Below are positions 1 through 12,700 of a DNA stretch of 64,000 bases, piece by piece. Location of the stretch: NCBI GenBank assembly GCA_016490735.1, contig JAEMWC010000237.1:1-64000 (forward strand), in the 5' to 3' direction. The stretch is from Pachyseris speciosa (taxonomy: Eukaryota; Cnidaria; Anthozoa; Scleractinia; Pachyseridae). The translations under genes were made by a program, and so were the position numbers. The notes beneath the pieces were generated by a model. It did no database searches and had not been told where the DNA came from. It saw only the letters and a list, made by a program, of their open reading frames with translations. The first letter of the stretch is position 1. Each line of letters begins with the position of its first letter.

Positions 1-210
1 ATCATCTGGCAATATAATGCAGAAATAGCCATAATAGAGGTGAACACGTATATAAAACTATATTTATATGCAGTTTTCATTGCTCGACTTCTCTTCAAAG
101 ACAATTACATTTTTGTGGGCGTAAGCTATTTATTTTCGGGCCTTTCTGTGGTCACAAATCAATTCGCTAGTATCCTTTAATCTGCTCCAGGTTCTTCGAG
201 AACCTGGCAG
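1..210. other. Window-edge segment with no assigned feature
   Basis: No gene or clear repeat is visible here. Homology with the second duplication copy becomes recognisable only from about position 211 (it pairs with about 22059), so this stretch lies at or outside the left end of the duplicated unit. Confidence 0.4.
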
Positions 211-1047
211 GGAACATGCAGCAATTTCACCCGCAATCTTCCACGCCAAGTAAGCGCAGGGTGTTTTAACTGACGCCACGCTAGAAATAATGCATAGCAT
301 GGAAAAAAAGCTTTCTTCTGATAGAAAAAGTCGCATCACGTCATTCTTTTTCCTCCTCACAACAACTGGACACTTAAAGACCACAAAACAAATATTGCTT
401 TAATTACAGACCTCATTGAATCGTCCCGATTTTGTTTCCTAATTTAACTGTCATTAGATCGCTGTTTTGTTTCCGAATCGTCGTTCCCGTCACTGGAACT
501 GCGCTCTAGGTGTCGCTTGAAGAACAATGTGAATCTAGCGTCGTTGTCTTTGAAGCCGGTCGACGGAAACTCCCCCGCTATGTCAGGCGTTTACTGTTTA
601 ACCGTGTTCTTGTTCAAATCCCAAACCAAGTGATGACTTTGTTCCGTCACTGAGGTATCATTAACTACTTACCTAGAAAGTTTGTCGGGTTCGTCATCAT
701 TGTGCGATTGGAGCGGTCGTTCACCCCCGTCTCCATCTCAGCGTCAGTACTGCTCCTTTTTCCCACCGAAAAGGTGTCTTCAAACCTCTCACCAGAGCGC
801 TCAAAATTTAAAGAAGGTCACGGCCAGGCTTAAAAGGAAATCAGATTTAACGGTCAAAATAAAATAAGGCAATCTGCAATGTTAGTTATAGGTCTTCCAC
901 CGCTAAAACGAGAGAGAGAGAAACTAATTACGACGAACTGTTGTCACCGAGCGTATCTCGCCTCTGTTGACAGCATTGATTGAACACCTGACATATGGCG
1001 GTAAGTTTCAATGACAGACCCTTCTCATGTTCAAACGGCAACAACTG

Positions 1048-2086
1048 CAGGGGCGGATCCAGGAATTTTTTATTGGGGGGTCCAAACTTACTTTAAATTA
1101 CTTCTCCTCGTGACTCCGTCACTAACCTCAACAACCCCCTCCCCCCCCACCCCAAGCCGCCGTTACAAAAGGGAGTTTTAGAAACGAGGACGGGAACGTC
1201 AACGAGAACGTCACAAAATGATAGGTTTAACTAGCAAAAACAATCTCTCTGCACGTTCGTTTCACATTTTTCTTTGCCGTCCTCTGCAAAACAGCAACGT
1301 GAATTGATAGGTTTTGGCGAGAACGCGAGCACATGATAGCAAATTTTTCTTTTTTTTTTTTTTTTAATCAACTTTACTTTAGCGCCGTTCATAGAAAAAA
1401 TTGGAATAATCGCACAAGTGGCATTTTGACATTTTCGTTGCCGTCGCCGTCCTTGTTTCTTTAGGTCTGGCTAAACTAGAATACATTGTTTCTGAAACAT
1501 TGTCGAGGACGCAAATGTTTCCCAGTTTAGCCACGCGGGAAACATTTGTTGCGGAAACAAATTTTGTGTTTCGGAAACAAAAACTGTTTTTGACTTTCGG
1601 CCAAAAACATTTTTGTTTCCCGGACACAAAATTTGTTTCCGCAACAAATGTTTCCCGCGCGGCTAAACTGGGAATTTGTTTCGTCAACAATGTTTGCGCA
1701 ACAATGTTTCCTAGTTTAGCCAGGCCAGGGGAGCCAGGCTTTAATCAATTTGTGGAGACGATCACGTGTTTAACACTGGTTGGACAAAACTGCTTTGCGA
1801 GCAGAGGTGAGTGACCATCAGAGGGTACCACCAAAAATAACATTTCATTGTAGAAATATGCCTGGAATTTAGATTAGTGGCAAAACACAATGGCTTTCCA
1901 TCAAAAAACAAGTCAACCAGTTGAGTTATAATAGGCGATCCTGTAGATGCGAGAATTTCAGCGTCAAACATGTCATAGTAGAAAAAAATTCGGCTTAGGA
2001 AGGGGGAGGTCCGGAGGGAGGGAGGAGGGAGAGCATAGGAGGGAGGAAGGGGGGGTCCCCCCGACCCTCCCCCTGGATCCGCCACT
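1048..2086. mobile_element. hAT-like non-autonomous DNA transposon
   Basis: The ends are inverted: CAGGGGCGGATCCAGG on the left and its near-complement CCTGGATCCGCCACTG on the right. The 5-bp sequence AACTG directly flanks both ends (1043-1047 and 2087-2091). Duplication copy 2 keeps the empty site near 24900-24915. No transposase frame was found. It contains a second, palindromic element at 1464-1727. The CAG-type termini suggest hAT, although a 5-bp duplication is at the short end for that superfamily. Confidence 0.8.
1464..1727. mobile_element. Palindromic MITE, family shared with 26429-26678
   Basis: The 264-bp stretch is a long imperfect palindrome. Both ends carry GGCTAAACTAG-type motifs, and the internal GGAAACA and TTTGTTTCC words mirror each other. 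A second copy lies at 26429-26678. It is nested inside the hAT-like element. The apparent open frames on both strands come only from the palindrome. Confidence 0.8.
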
Positions 2087-5000
2087 GAACTGTCATATTT
2101 ATCTTCTTTGCTAAAAGGAAACACTATGTTCAGCGGACATGATCAAATGTCTACATTCTCACAGAAAAGCACCCTCAAAAGAAAGAACTGCTTAGTTGCT
2201 TTCGTCAGTTTGAATCAGGGGTCGCACTTGGGCTGTTTTAAGGAATTTTTTCACGGCACACACTTTCATGGCTAGAGTCCTACATATGTATACCGAGCAA
2301 ACAGCATTAAGGGAAAGATCACTCTTTGAAAATTGTTTTTAAATGTGAAAGCTAGGTTTGAAAAGCCACATTGCTTCCTCCTTGAAAAAGGCCGCACATA
2401 CACAAGATAAGGAAACGCGGTCTGACAACACGGAGTGCTTAGTTTATTCTCAAACTACTTTCATTACTCATACTCCGGTGTTTTCGAGCTCACTTGTTGG
2501 CGTCTGGTCTCTTTTCTGTTTGTTTGTTTGTATGGTCGACTAGATGACATTTGTATCAAAAAAAACATTATTTTTGAACGACTTGAACAGTAGCCAGTCA
2601 GCTGTGCTTTCTGAGTTCTGTTTTTATTTTTTTAGTTTTTATTTATTTTTTTATTTTTTTTTTAATCTTTTCTTCTTTAGGTAAAAAAGATGATTTCGGT
2701 ACAGCATTGGTTAGATAATGGCGTCTGCCTGTTAACCGAAGAGTTACAGGTCAACCGAAACCAAATCATATCTTAAAGTGGCGACTAACCGTTTTATTAA
2801 AGTTGACTGCTTCATTGCTTATATACTGACGCAGATGGTTGAATATATTAGCATTTGGTTTCCGATTGCCACAGATCGGAAAAAGTAAACATTTTGAGGG
2901 GCGAAGGAAGAAATGTCAATCTGAATATGATTGTCAGGTTATTCAACGTATCGTCGACGTCTCCATTTGAGTAGTAAGAACAGATTAATTGTTATTTCAT
3001 ATCCAGCCATGTCGCCGCGCAGTGTTCGCATGTAGATCTTTGTATTCTAGTCACGCGAGAAAGGATTCAATAATCAGGACGGTTATTGCATCACGAATTG
3101 AGAGATGAATCAGTCAAGTCAGGAAGATCTTAAGGTCACTAAGTAGAGTCTTAGCACGGAATTGTAATATCGTGACAAGAAATTATAGTTCCTGTTAGTA
3201 TGAAGATAAAATCTACAGGAAATTACCCATACTGGCTCGCAGCAGTAAGCAGAGTAACTTTATCGCAAAAAAAATCCTTCCCACGATCTTCTGATTTTCA
3301 ATTCTTCCTGCCTTACACTGAATACATGTACTCACATAGTAGACTTTAAAAGACCTTGATTTTAAACCACGTTGATATCTTCAATTAATATTAATCGTAC
3401 GATGAAATTTTCTCCTGGTTTGTTTGCCACTCAAATCCTGTTGTCTTTCTATTGCGCCAAAACCAACGACAAGCATGTTTACAACGTCACAAATGAATAA
3501 CAATACGAAATGCAAATCAGCGGGATATAGTGCCGGGCGGCCTAGCTAGATTTACTCACAAACTAAGCTTATTACCTCAAGGTGCAATATAGGAGGGCAT
3601 CCACAGAAATCTCAGAAATTAGAGTGAAAACGCCATTGTGCGGGATTTACATGTAAGCTGATCAGCATTCGGTTTTTCCGCGTAAATATTTAATTAGTAG
3701 TTAACGTGAGAACGTTAATATTTCAGTCACGTTTCGCCTAACATTTTCATGTTCATGAACTGAAAACGTATTGTTACCAGAGAGAAAAGACTATTTTCAA
3801 AACACAGCTGGTTAAATGTAGCAATGACATCTGAAGACACGCCAGTTTTAAACACCATTTTTTGGTTCTGTCGCACTTTTTCTTCAATTTTTTACTGATT
3901 TTGTTTTGTTGTTACGGTTAGATTCGCCCTACAGGATACCTGGACACCTGTAACAAATAATTATTTAGTCGATGCTTTACGAAAATGTCGTTACTGACTT
4001 CTTTAATGAAATTGTCTTTCACAAGTTTAATTTTCTTCTTCTTGGATGTAAGAATTTCTACAACTTTTAATTGTTGTTGTTTTTTTTTTTTGTTGTTGTT
4101 GTTGTTGATTCTCTTATTGCGTCGACAATTCAGAGACATGAAGTAAGCTTTTTAAAGAAAACGCAGAAAATTTCAAAACTTAAGAATGTGCGCATGGCAT
4201 TTCTCACGACAAGATGTCGCATAGGAGATTTAAGTCAAACTTAGTTTCAAAAACAAGATATGTGGTTGCAATCCTGAGATATTCCGTCAACATGGTTGAT
4301 TAGTTCAGACCGATAATTCGGCTAAGAAGGCAATAACATATCTTATCCTGAACATCGTAAAGGTACAAAGCACTAATACTAGCTTAAACTCTCATGAAAA
4401 TATTGCTGAATATATAGATATTCGATAAAAAAAATGACCTAGCAACGTACCTCTATTGATTGAGTCGTTGAATCCACATGAGAACTGAAAGATAAACCAT
4501 TAACTCCACGGATCACCGAGTCAAAAGCGAAAGCTGGAGGAGTAAATATTGAAAATAAATATTTAAAGTCAGGCATGCAATGATGACATGCGATCAGTTC
4601 ATTTGCATAAGAGAAGCGGATGTACAGTATGAAAATGAGGCTAAATCTGTAAGCAAGGAGCGAATGAACAAGACTTTTTTTTTAATTCATGTCACGTTGT
4701 CTGATGCAATCCTCGCATTATAAGTCATATGGTTGTTAGTTTGAAATCCACATTTGCCAAAAAAAACTCAAAACCTTCCCGTCGAGAAAAATCGAAACCG
4801 TTATTTTCGCCAAATTGTTAACGCTAAAGTAAACGAAATCTACTTTGGGGGTCTGAAAACTACAGCAGAAACTAAAAGGCCATATATTTCGCATCTAGCT
4901 GACCTATTTTCTGTTCTACAGCTTGGCCCCTCTGTGCTAGCAGTGCAAATGGGATTTAATCACCGTTGTTGACAGCGCTCAGACCTGAGACACTCTTATT

Positions 5001-5350
5001 ACCTCGCCCAAGAGCCGCCCTCTTCACGTGCTGGTGAATGCTTTAAAAGTTTACTAGGACTTCTGGGATATCAAAGACGTAAATGATGCTTCACACACTT
5101 TGAAATGCTGCCTCGTTGCCGTGCTTCCAAGAAGCAAATTCAGTAAGACTTCGTTCTCATGCCCCTCTTGGAAAAGGGAAAAGCTGGCCAGGCACGTGAT
5201 TGGATAGGTGACAGAGGGCTGAGACTGGGACCGAGTGTTATGGTGTGAGATGTTCGTGGGACCATAAAAACAACATGCGTTATCTCGTCATCCTATTCTC
5301 GTCTAGCTTTTGAGAAGGCTTGTGCCCTCGAGCATCCATAAAGGAACTGC
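2087..5350. other. Non-coding 3' flank of P450 gene A, duplicated in copy 2
   Basis: No supported gene is present. There are A/T-rich simple tracts (poly-T with TTTTTA units at 2620-2670, a TTG/TTTTG tract at 4070-4105) and otherwise unique-looking sequence. Most of it is conserved in copy 2. The single TTAA at about 4148-4151 is the empty site of the piggyBac-like insertion found at 32751-34003. Confidence 0.55.
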
Positions 5351-5383
5351 TAGCAGCCTAGATTATTTTTCACGTCATAAGAG

Positions 5384-5809
5384 TTGAAAAGCATATATTT
5401 GGTGTACGGACAAGAACAGATTGATTCAATTGAAGCAGTCCAGCGGCGTGCAGCCAGATTTATCAAAAGAGACTATAACAGAACTTCTTCCGTTACAGAA
5501 ATGCTACAGTCATTAGATTTAGATCTTTTAGAGGATAGACGTAAAGCCCGTCGATTGAATATATTTTATTTAGCAGTTAACAATTTGATTGCATTGCCTA
5601 TACCTAATTATTTTTTACCTAAACAGCGTTTTACTAGATCATTTTCTAATGATTCATTTATTCAAGCCAATTGCAATCATGATTATTATTTTTATAGTTT
5701 CTATCCAAGGACAATAAGGGACTGGAACTCTCTACCAAGTGGCATTCGTACTAGTGCCAATTTTTCATTATTTAAAGATCACTGTTTCTCAGCTATTAGA
5801 AATAGTTGA
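5384..5809 (+). pseudogene. LINE reverse transcriptase, C-terminal fragment
   Basis: The 141-codon frame matches the thumb and C-terminal region of non-LTR reverse transcriptases as I know them from invertebrate CR1/L2/Jockey elements. It starts around SIEAVQRRAARF, continues through LLEDRRKARRL, and ends with the YSFYPRTIRDWNSLP block and a stop. The catalytic fingers and palm (including the FADD box) are missing, so this is a dead 5'-truncated copy, not a gene. The stop at 5807-5809 is probably the element's natural ORF2 stop, since the 3' tail follows. The clade assignment is by resemblance only. Confidence 0.8.
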
Positions 5810-5957
5810 TTGCTGTAATTTATTTTATTTTATTTTATTTTATTTTTTTTAAATTATCTACCTTATTTATTTGTATATATGTATTTTATATTTATCGAGA
5901 AATAATTTTATCATTTGAAATTGCAATATATTACTGTACTTAATTTACAAGTGTTTT

Positions 5958-5989
<32 letters not shown>

Positions 5990-6036
5990 TTTTTTATTTA
6001 TATCGACTTGATGCGAAAGCGTTGTCGATTAATAAA

Positions 6037-6066
6037 TGTAGATGTAGATGTAGATGTAGATGTAGA
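6037..6066. repeat. GATGTA microsatellite tail
   Basis: About five tandem GATGTA units close the LINE insertion. The unit translates as alternating Asp-Val, which creates a spurious open frame. Confidence 0.85.
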
Positions 6067-6249
6067 CGGATTCGGTTCCCAACTTGCCGAGTTCCCACGC
6101 GGTTTACAAATTTGCATCTGTAACACACTATTCAATTGAAACCCCCACCCCCGCACCCGGGGCAGACAGAGGACTGATAGGGGCATATAATCACTTTTGA
6201 TAACAGATCTGTCCCCTGGGGTGGTAGATTAGATGTGTTTTGCGTTTCA

Positions 6250-7145
6250 GTATGTCCCTACCTTGGGGAATGAGGGAGATTTGACTGTGGTCAAAAAGAC
6301 TGTAATCAAGATATACAGGGGTGCAACTGATCAGCGAGCAGCACAAATGAAAGAAGAGCGAACAGATTTGCTGGTATTTCTGTGAGGTACAAAATCGGCA
6401 AACAGAGAGCACAAGAAGAAGAAGCCTGACCTGAACCACCACTTTAAAGAAATTTGGAGCCTACGCGAGCGGCACATGGTGAAAAACTTACCGAGTGAAT
6501 ATGTCTTTGCACCTCAAGCTTGTTATAAAGAGGACTGCAGTCATCCTATTTGTCGGAAAGGAAAACCCACAGATGAGACAGCATAGCACGCCGGAGAACC
6601 CAACGTTCAGTTCCTGCTACCAGTGCCAGATCCAAAGCGCCCTTGGGAGTCTAAGGAATGTAAGAATTGGGGCACTTTTCGCTTTACGAGGCACTTTATG
6701 CGTCTTGGAGAAGTTTTAACCACAGACAGCAGTGATTTACCCTCCTAGTACTGTCACCAAGAAAACCTTTGAGAAAGCTCAAAAAGAGAACAGGGACTTG
6801 ACCTCAGAAGAGGTAGAAGATCTTGCTAAACAAACTCTTCTGAGTTCTGAAGACGTGGAGGTGTGGGTAACTCATCTCGATGCTGTGAGGAACTGCCAAC
6901 GAAAGGCTGGTGCGCGTAAGGCGGCATCTACAAGAAAGCAGACGGCAGCCGTACAGAAGAGTCCAGCGATTAGGTAGCCACTGTTGGGAATGACGCATGA
7001 TGCCTTTGCCGCGGCCAAGCGAGGTTGGCAATATGATCGCATGTCACAGCCCTGACTGCCCTATAGAGTGGTTCCATTTCGAATGTGTGGGACGTTTGGA
7101 TGCACCAAGTGGAAAGTGGCTTTGTACTGAATTTGCTGTTTGACA
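6250..7145 (+). pseudogene. Decayed mobile-element ORF with PHD-finger remnant
   Basis: Three broken frames run in order. About 6450-6600 encodes a piece with HHFKEIWSLRERHMVKN and a Cys-rich CYKEDCSHPIC. Next, 6741-6977 has PPSTVTKKTFEKAQ, SEEVEDLAKQTLLSSEDVEV and an Arg/Lys/Ala-rich tail. About 7025-7130 encodes [17 protein letters not shown] followed by GKWLC, which is the second half of an ING-like PHD zinc finger. Several stops and frameshifts separate them, so no product is expected. I recall similar PHD-ended ORFs of uncertain function in cnidarian repeats. The PHD call is from the Cys/His/Trp pattern; the rest is unassigned. Confidence 0.5.
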
Positions 7146-7187
7146 TTTTCAAAGCAACCACGTGTTCCGAAATGCTCAGTTATGCAC

Positions 7188-7505
7188 ATGTCATCGGCTT
7201 CCCCGTGGGGTCGACCCCAGGGCTAACCAGGGGGATTGTAAAATCAGTCAAACAAACTTGAGGAATTTCGCCGGGAGATCGGGGAATCTCTCAAGACAAA
7301 GTCCCTTGAGTGAGGTGTCTCTCAGCTGAAAATCCCCGTGACATCCTTTTCAAAATTGTGAATTCCTCCACTCCATCTTTGAACGTAAAACAATGTCAAG
7401 ACTTCCCCTACCCTCGGGCAAAGAATCCCATTCATCTCCTTGTATTCCCCCACATTTTTCCCTTGTAGGCCCGGGGGTCGACCCCGCGGGGAAGCCGATG
7501 ACATG
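7188..7505. mobile_element. Fold-back MITE nested in the Harbinger-like element
   Basis: The outer 30-odd bases at each end are inverted copies (ATGTCATCGGCTTCCCCG on the left, its complement on the right), and each arm carries the palindrome GGGGTCGACCCC. No coding content. Confidence 0.65.
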
Positions 7506-8120
7506 TGCTTTACAATGTGAAATTTCATATTCTTGCGATATTTAATAATCCGCAGCAAGTGCTATTAAGATTTACTAAGACAGGTTTTGCTACGTTGAAA
7601 GCCTGCATTCAGAATTATTTTCTTTGCTTACCATTTTGACTGAATGTATGTGAAAAGTACGTTTTGTTGAAATTTAAATAATAAAGGAAAAGAAAACTGT
7701 TGCCTTATTAAAGCAATATTTTGTTCCCAGTCAAGTCGGTGTGAGTGCTTTTTTTCTTTAAATCCCTTGTCAATTTGCTTCCAGGGTAGGGGGACTTGAT
7801 CTCAGGTTTTTCCCCAGGGGCTGGGGGTTTGATATTATTTGATTAGGGCCTTTGTCAAATCCCCATATCTGCCCCGTGTCCGGAGGGGGTTCAATTGACT
7901 AGTGCATAAGGTGTGATGCTTACTATGTCGGTAAAACCACCAGGACAGTTTCAGTCAAGGCTCGCAAGCATTTGTTTTCGGACCGTACTTCTCACCTTTA
8001 TAAACAAGAAAGGCGTGCCAATCTGTACACGAAACTATGTTTCGAGGCCTGCTTCTCTTCCTTGGTCTCGGTGCCAACTATTCTTAACTAAACTTACGAT
8101 AAAAGAAGCCCGGCAAATAG

Positions 8121-8443
8121 TAGCCTCCTTCGCAGACGTCTTCGGGCTCGTCACGAGTTCCTTGCCCAAGAACGTCTGCTGAACTGAACTGCCACTTCCG
8201 TTCGTCGGCGGTTAGCATTTGTTTTGAAGAAACCAATAACGAGCTGTGTAAGAATGGAAATCGACACCCGATTCACGTGCATCGTCTGTGAAAATAATCC
8301 AGGGATCGAAGTCCTACTTTCCATAAATTGGAAAACGAACTATGATTGGCTAACCGCCGCGAACGGAAGTGGTAGTTCAGTTCAGCAGGCGTTCGTGGGC
8401 AAGGAACGCGTGACGAGCCCAAAGACGTCTGCGAAGGAGGCTA
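8121..8443. mobile_element. Mutator-like MITE with about 100-bp inverted repeats
   Basis: The two ends (TAGCCTCCTTCGCAGACG and its complement) form arms of roughly 100 bp. A 9-bp target duplication flanks it: GGCAAATAG at 8112-8120 and GGCAAGTAG at 8444-8452. Copy 2 has the empty site GGCAAATAG at about 35823-35831. Long inverted repeats plus a 9-bp duplication are typical of Mutator-like elements. Confidence 0.85.
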
Positions 8444-8452
8444 GGCAAGTAG

Positions 8453-9368
8453 GATAGGAGTGACCTTTACTGACTAAACATTTGAAACATGTCAATTTAT
8501 TATAAGTTAATAATTTGCCATTCTACATTCCAGCTATCTTCCTTTCGTTTACCTTATTTTTGTTGTTGCATTTGCTACGCCCATTTAACTTGTGATCAAG
8601 ATTTCCTTGTTCTTAACGTTGTGCAATTATGTATAATTTGCGAAATGCTGACCATAAATCCTTAAGCATCCTAGACATATCTTCTACACAACTCAAAAGC
8701 TGTTCTTACTGCAGGCAGGCTACTGACAAACAAAAGTTAAATAAAAAGGTAATTTTTAATGTTTACTCCATTGTAAACTTAGCAAATTCAGCCTTTGGCT
8801 GCAAGGTTTTAAGTATAATAAACTATCTATCTATCTTTACTTTAAAGGTCTAAAAAAGATACATGAATAGCACTTATAAGAGAAAAATGGCAATACGCTC
8901 TAGCTTTATATGATACTATTCAATGTGTAATGCATTCTATATGGAATATACATGTATTAACTTGTAATATTATCTTCAGCTTTTCTGCGTAAACCACATA
9001 AAACCGAAGTGTAATGAAAGATCGTTAAAGCCCACGTTCACCCAAACCGCTTTGCTTGCCTGGGCGTGTGAGTTTTTTTTTACCTGTATCAAGAATCTCC
9101 TAATATATCTACACGAATAAAGAGAGATACGTGTATTAAATAACGCCTCTGGACACGAAAACAAACGATATCATTTTCTCTTACGCTCGTCCAGTAATTT
9201 GCAGATTTACTGTTTCTAACAAAGTAAGCGCGGCTGCAATATGCACTCTACGTCTACATCCATCTACATCAATAACTTGCAAAATCCTTACAGGACGGTT
9301 CGCGAGTGGTATTAACAAAGAAATGAAAAGAAACCAAATAATGAAAGCGAGCGTTTAACGTCTTCGCA
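8453..9368. other. Immediate 3' flank of P450 gene A
   Basis: No gene seen. It is conserved in copy 2 (around 35840-36240 and 38205-38575), where about 1.95 kb has been inserted at about 36250. A short CTAT run lies at 8825-8838. No obvious AATAAA signal was found just after the stop on the minus strand. Confidence 0.4.
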
Positions 9369-9751
9369 CTACTTCCGCTTACTAATTTTCAGTTTGAGTT
9401 CTTTGGCTGCCAAAGTGGCCTTCACGATTATTTCGAGAGGAATCGCGGTATCATGGGCAACCTGGAAACTGTATTTCTTCAATATACGAGCCAGTACCAG
9501 CTTCATCTCCATCTGAGCAAATCTGATCCCAATGCAGTTGCGTGGACCGTGGCCAAATGGCATGTGGGCGTATGGATCACGTGACTGTTTGGCCTCAGAA
9601 GTAAACCTCTCTGGATCAAATTTGCTGGGGTTGGGCCAAATGTTGGGGTCCATGTGGATGCTATAGATCGGGATCATAACTGCGAGGCCCTTTGGTACCT
9701 TCAGGTGCTTTAGCATACAGTCCTCAGTGCACTGGCGTAGAGTTACAAAAC
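9369..9751 (-). CDS. P450 gene A, exon 5 (heme-binding exon)
   Basis: Acceptor TTGTGTTTTTAG before GT completes the split Gly codon. Contains PERF and FGHGPRNCIG and ends in a TAG stop at 9369-9371. Confidence 0.92.
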
Positions 9752-12700
9752 CTAAAAACACAATATAAAAGTAGAGTGGAAATCACCTTGTGGAGTCTAC
9801 TGATTTCATTTCTATCCCTCACTGTGTGTTTTGGTGAATTATTGTAAGCTGGGTTTCTCACAAAGGCCCATTTACAAACAAGGAATCATCATTCAGTTTA
9901 AACCTTGGCAAAATTTTGTTTTGTTTGGGTTTAAAATAAAATGTCTAAGAAACAGCTTTACTAAATAACCAAAGGTTTCATCGGGATTATGTCACTGAGT
10001 GGTTGAATATTTGGGACAAATCCATTAACAACTTAACAACTTTATTAATCAAAAGGAGATGACAGACTTTCACACATGCCTACATTTACCAGAGCTAATT
10101 GAGGCAGGCAGTGTGAGGATGCTACGTACATAAATTACAGACTGAGGGAAACTCATTTAAGAAGGCTTGACTTAAATATTGGTAGTTCATGAGATTGAAC
10201 AAGGCTATGCATTACAAGCCCACATCCCTTATACCACTTAACATTATACTGCCTCTACATGCAAGAAGCAAGACTAAATGTATGTCCCACCCCACTCCAA
10301 TAAATTCGCAAATAATTTGTCTCCACTCACCCGGTGGGTAGAGCCTCATGGTCTCAGATATCACCATATCCAAATAGGGCAGCTCATTCACTGTCTCATA
10401 GGATAGCAATTTGCTCTCATCATCCCAAACACTGTCAATCTCCTTCTGTAGTTTTTCCTGCACATCAGGGTTAGTGGCAAGCAAATAGGAGACAAATCCC
10501 AGGGTACTACTGCTTGTTTCATAGCCGACAAGAAGAAATAAAAAACTTTGTGCCAGCACTTCAGCATCAGACATTTTTTTAGCGTCTGGGAGAGTCTCAT
10601 CTTGAGCAGCCAATAGCATAAGGTCAAGAAAGTCCTTCAAACAAGATGACATAACAATTGCGTTTTTTCATCCAATGCAATATTTGCTGGTAAGAACCAG
10701 TGATCAGTGCCATAAATATGTATACATATTTTATTAACAAACCATAATAAACAGAATAATTCCTACATAAAAAAAAGACAAGAAAGAAATGGAAAGAGCA
10801 AACAAGAAAGAATTAAATGTCCCATGTATACATATGAAATAGCGATCAATGTAAATTAAATGTTAATAATGTAAATTATATTACAAGCAGGGTATCAGCG
10901 ATAACATACATGGTCTTATGGATCCCATGGTCATTGCATTCACGCAATGTTACATGTTATCAGTCAATTCATTTACCTTTCTAGTTGAACTGCTTCCAGC
11001 TGACTTCTTGGCAGCAACAATCTGTTCTGAAATGACCATTAGGTCATAAAAGTCCCTAATCAACAGGCTGGGGAAGAGTTCACCTATTTTATTTCCAAAT
11101 GGAAGCAGACTTAGAACAGAGATGACAGCTCTTTGCAAAGCAGTCCCATTGATAACTTTCCTAGCTGCAGTTATGGCTGGTTCATCTGGATTGTTCTGTG
11201 GATCAGCTTGGATTCCAAATGCACATCGTAAGATCACATCCATAGTAACTCCCTGGTGATAACTAAGTCATCAGAAGAAAGACAATCTTTACTTTAAGAA
11301 AGCAACTATTGACCTCGTAAAACTCTTCCCTGACTCCTTATAACTTGGAAACCTATCATAGTAACACTACATGTGTCCACAGCAATAAGCTCAAGGAAAA
11401 CATAAACTTAGAAAAACTGTTGACTGGCGGTGGAGCACTTTGAATGTGCAATCTTCATACCTCACTATGACTTTGGTATGTTCAAACCATTTGCAAGAAA
11501 CAAATAAATAATCCATAATAAGAATAAATAAATAAACCTTCCAGAACATAGCATCTTCAATATAGCTTGCAAGCAAACTCTCCTACTGGGTTCTCACTTG
11601 AGGGCCATGACTTCATCAGTGTTTACTGTCAAGTTTCACCCTAATATTTGTGAACTAAAGTCGTTTTTAATCTTTTATGCAATTTACTTTGTGGAGTCTA
11701 TTCACAGGAAAAAAACTTGAAAATTATCTACTGTAGATAATTCAATGCGTGAAACCATGTGTAGTAACTATATATATTTACCTTACAATGTCAAAGCTTT
11801 CTTCCGTCCTGGACATTTCCTCCAGTTTTTTCATCAACGTGTCGCAGGCTGCATTCATCAGCGGAACTATCTGTTTCATCTTGAGTGCACTGAAGGTAGG
11901 GGTCATAGTGTTCCGGATCCGTCTCCATTCTGCGCCTTCAAGGTTGCTCATCATCTTATTGTAAGGTTCTGGGCTTTTGAGCAAGTCCTGTCCAAAAAAA
12001 AGATAGTTATAAGATCTCCTAGAGGGCTAGGGGATCAAAGGAAAGAATGCTTTAATTCCAGCTTGTTCGAGGACTTGGGCTGCAGAATACCCTGCCACAC
12101 GGAAGGTACACCCTAAAGGTAGCGGATACGTGGATACGCGGTGAGCTAGACCACCCCTCCCCTATGACTATGGTAGGTGTATATCGAAGTGGATACGCGG
12201 ATACGTGGATACGTGGTGAGCTAGACCACCCTCCCTTATGGCTATGGTAGGTGTATATCGAAGCGGATACGCGGATACGTGGATACGCGGTGAGCTAGAC
12301 CACCCCTCCCCTATGGCTATGGTAGGCGTATATCGAAGTGGATACGCAGATTCGAGGATACACGGTGAGTTAGACGACCCCTCCCCTATGACTATGGGAG
12401 GTAACATCGAATCCGAGACGGGGTTTTGAACGTGCACTTAAGAAATAGAAAACATTCAAAGGAAATCAAAGTCTTGGATATTACCTGTGTGTAATTTTAT
12501 TGCCTGGCCAATTTCGAACTATATATCAACCCAACAAAAGTGGTGGAAATTTTGCTTCGCATTTTGGCGATCCTAATGGCGAATGAAGCCAATTCATTCG
12601 AAACAGTAACGAAAACTGAAAATGAAAGTCGAGAGGATCGAACTGAAATTTTGAAAATAAACTTATGTTGGCTTTAAAATGAATTCCGTTTGGTTTGTAT

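Larger units (their letters stand above)
5355..6066 (+). mobile_element. 5'-truncated LINE (CR1/L2/Jockey-like) 3' end
   Basis: This block is absent from duplication copy 2, where the flanks join at about 35590-35600. It holds the C-terminal end of a reverse transcriptase frame (5384-5809), an A/T-rich 3' region with TTTTA and TTTA runs (5818-5850, 5960-6000), and ends in a GATGTA microsatellite (6037-6066). 5' truncation and a microsatellite tail are usual for non-LTR retrotransposons of these clades. Confidence 0.8.
6124..7906. mobile_element. Harbinger-like DNA transposon, degenerate
   Basis: Terminal inverted repeats CACTA-TCAATTGAA and TTCAATTGACTAGTG bound 1.78 kb. TAA flanks both ends (6121-6123 and 7907-7909), and copy 2 has a single TAA in uninterrupted flank at about 35652-35654, which proves an insertion. 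A TAA duplication fits PIF/Harbinger. No Harbinger transposase frame was recognised. The interior has decayed coding pieces (6250-7150) and a nested fold-back unit (7188-7505). Confidence 0.75.

Noticed and set aside
1379..1814. Two overlapping frames on opposite strands with similar peptides (ARETFVAETNFV)
   Set aside because: A palindromic MITE translates almost the same on both strands; the same peptide appears at 26426-26666.
5915..6186. Frames with DVDVDVD and TSTSTST runs
   Set aside because: They are translations of the GATGTA microsatellite at the LINE tail.
11782..11786. Donor GTAAAT (exon 2 ending five bases later) for P450 gene A exon 2
   Set aside because: It would leave phase 2, which does not fit exon 3. 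The donor GTAAGG just before keeps phase 0, and the matching site in gene B does the same.
12122..12400. CRISPR-like repeat array
   Set aside because: Units are contiguous with no unique spacers, and the sequence is eukaryotic.
12168..12437. Repeated AYPLRYTPTIAI protein
   Set aside because: It is encoded by the 75-bp minisatellite.
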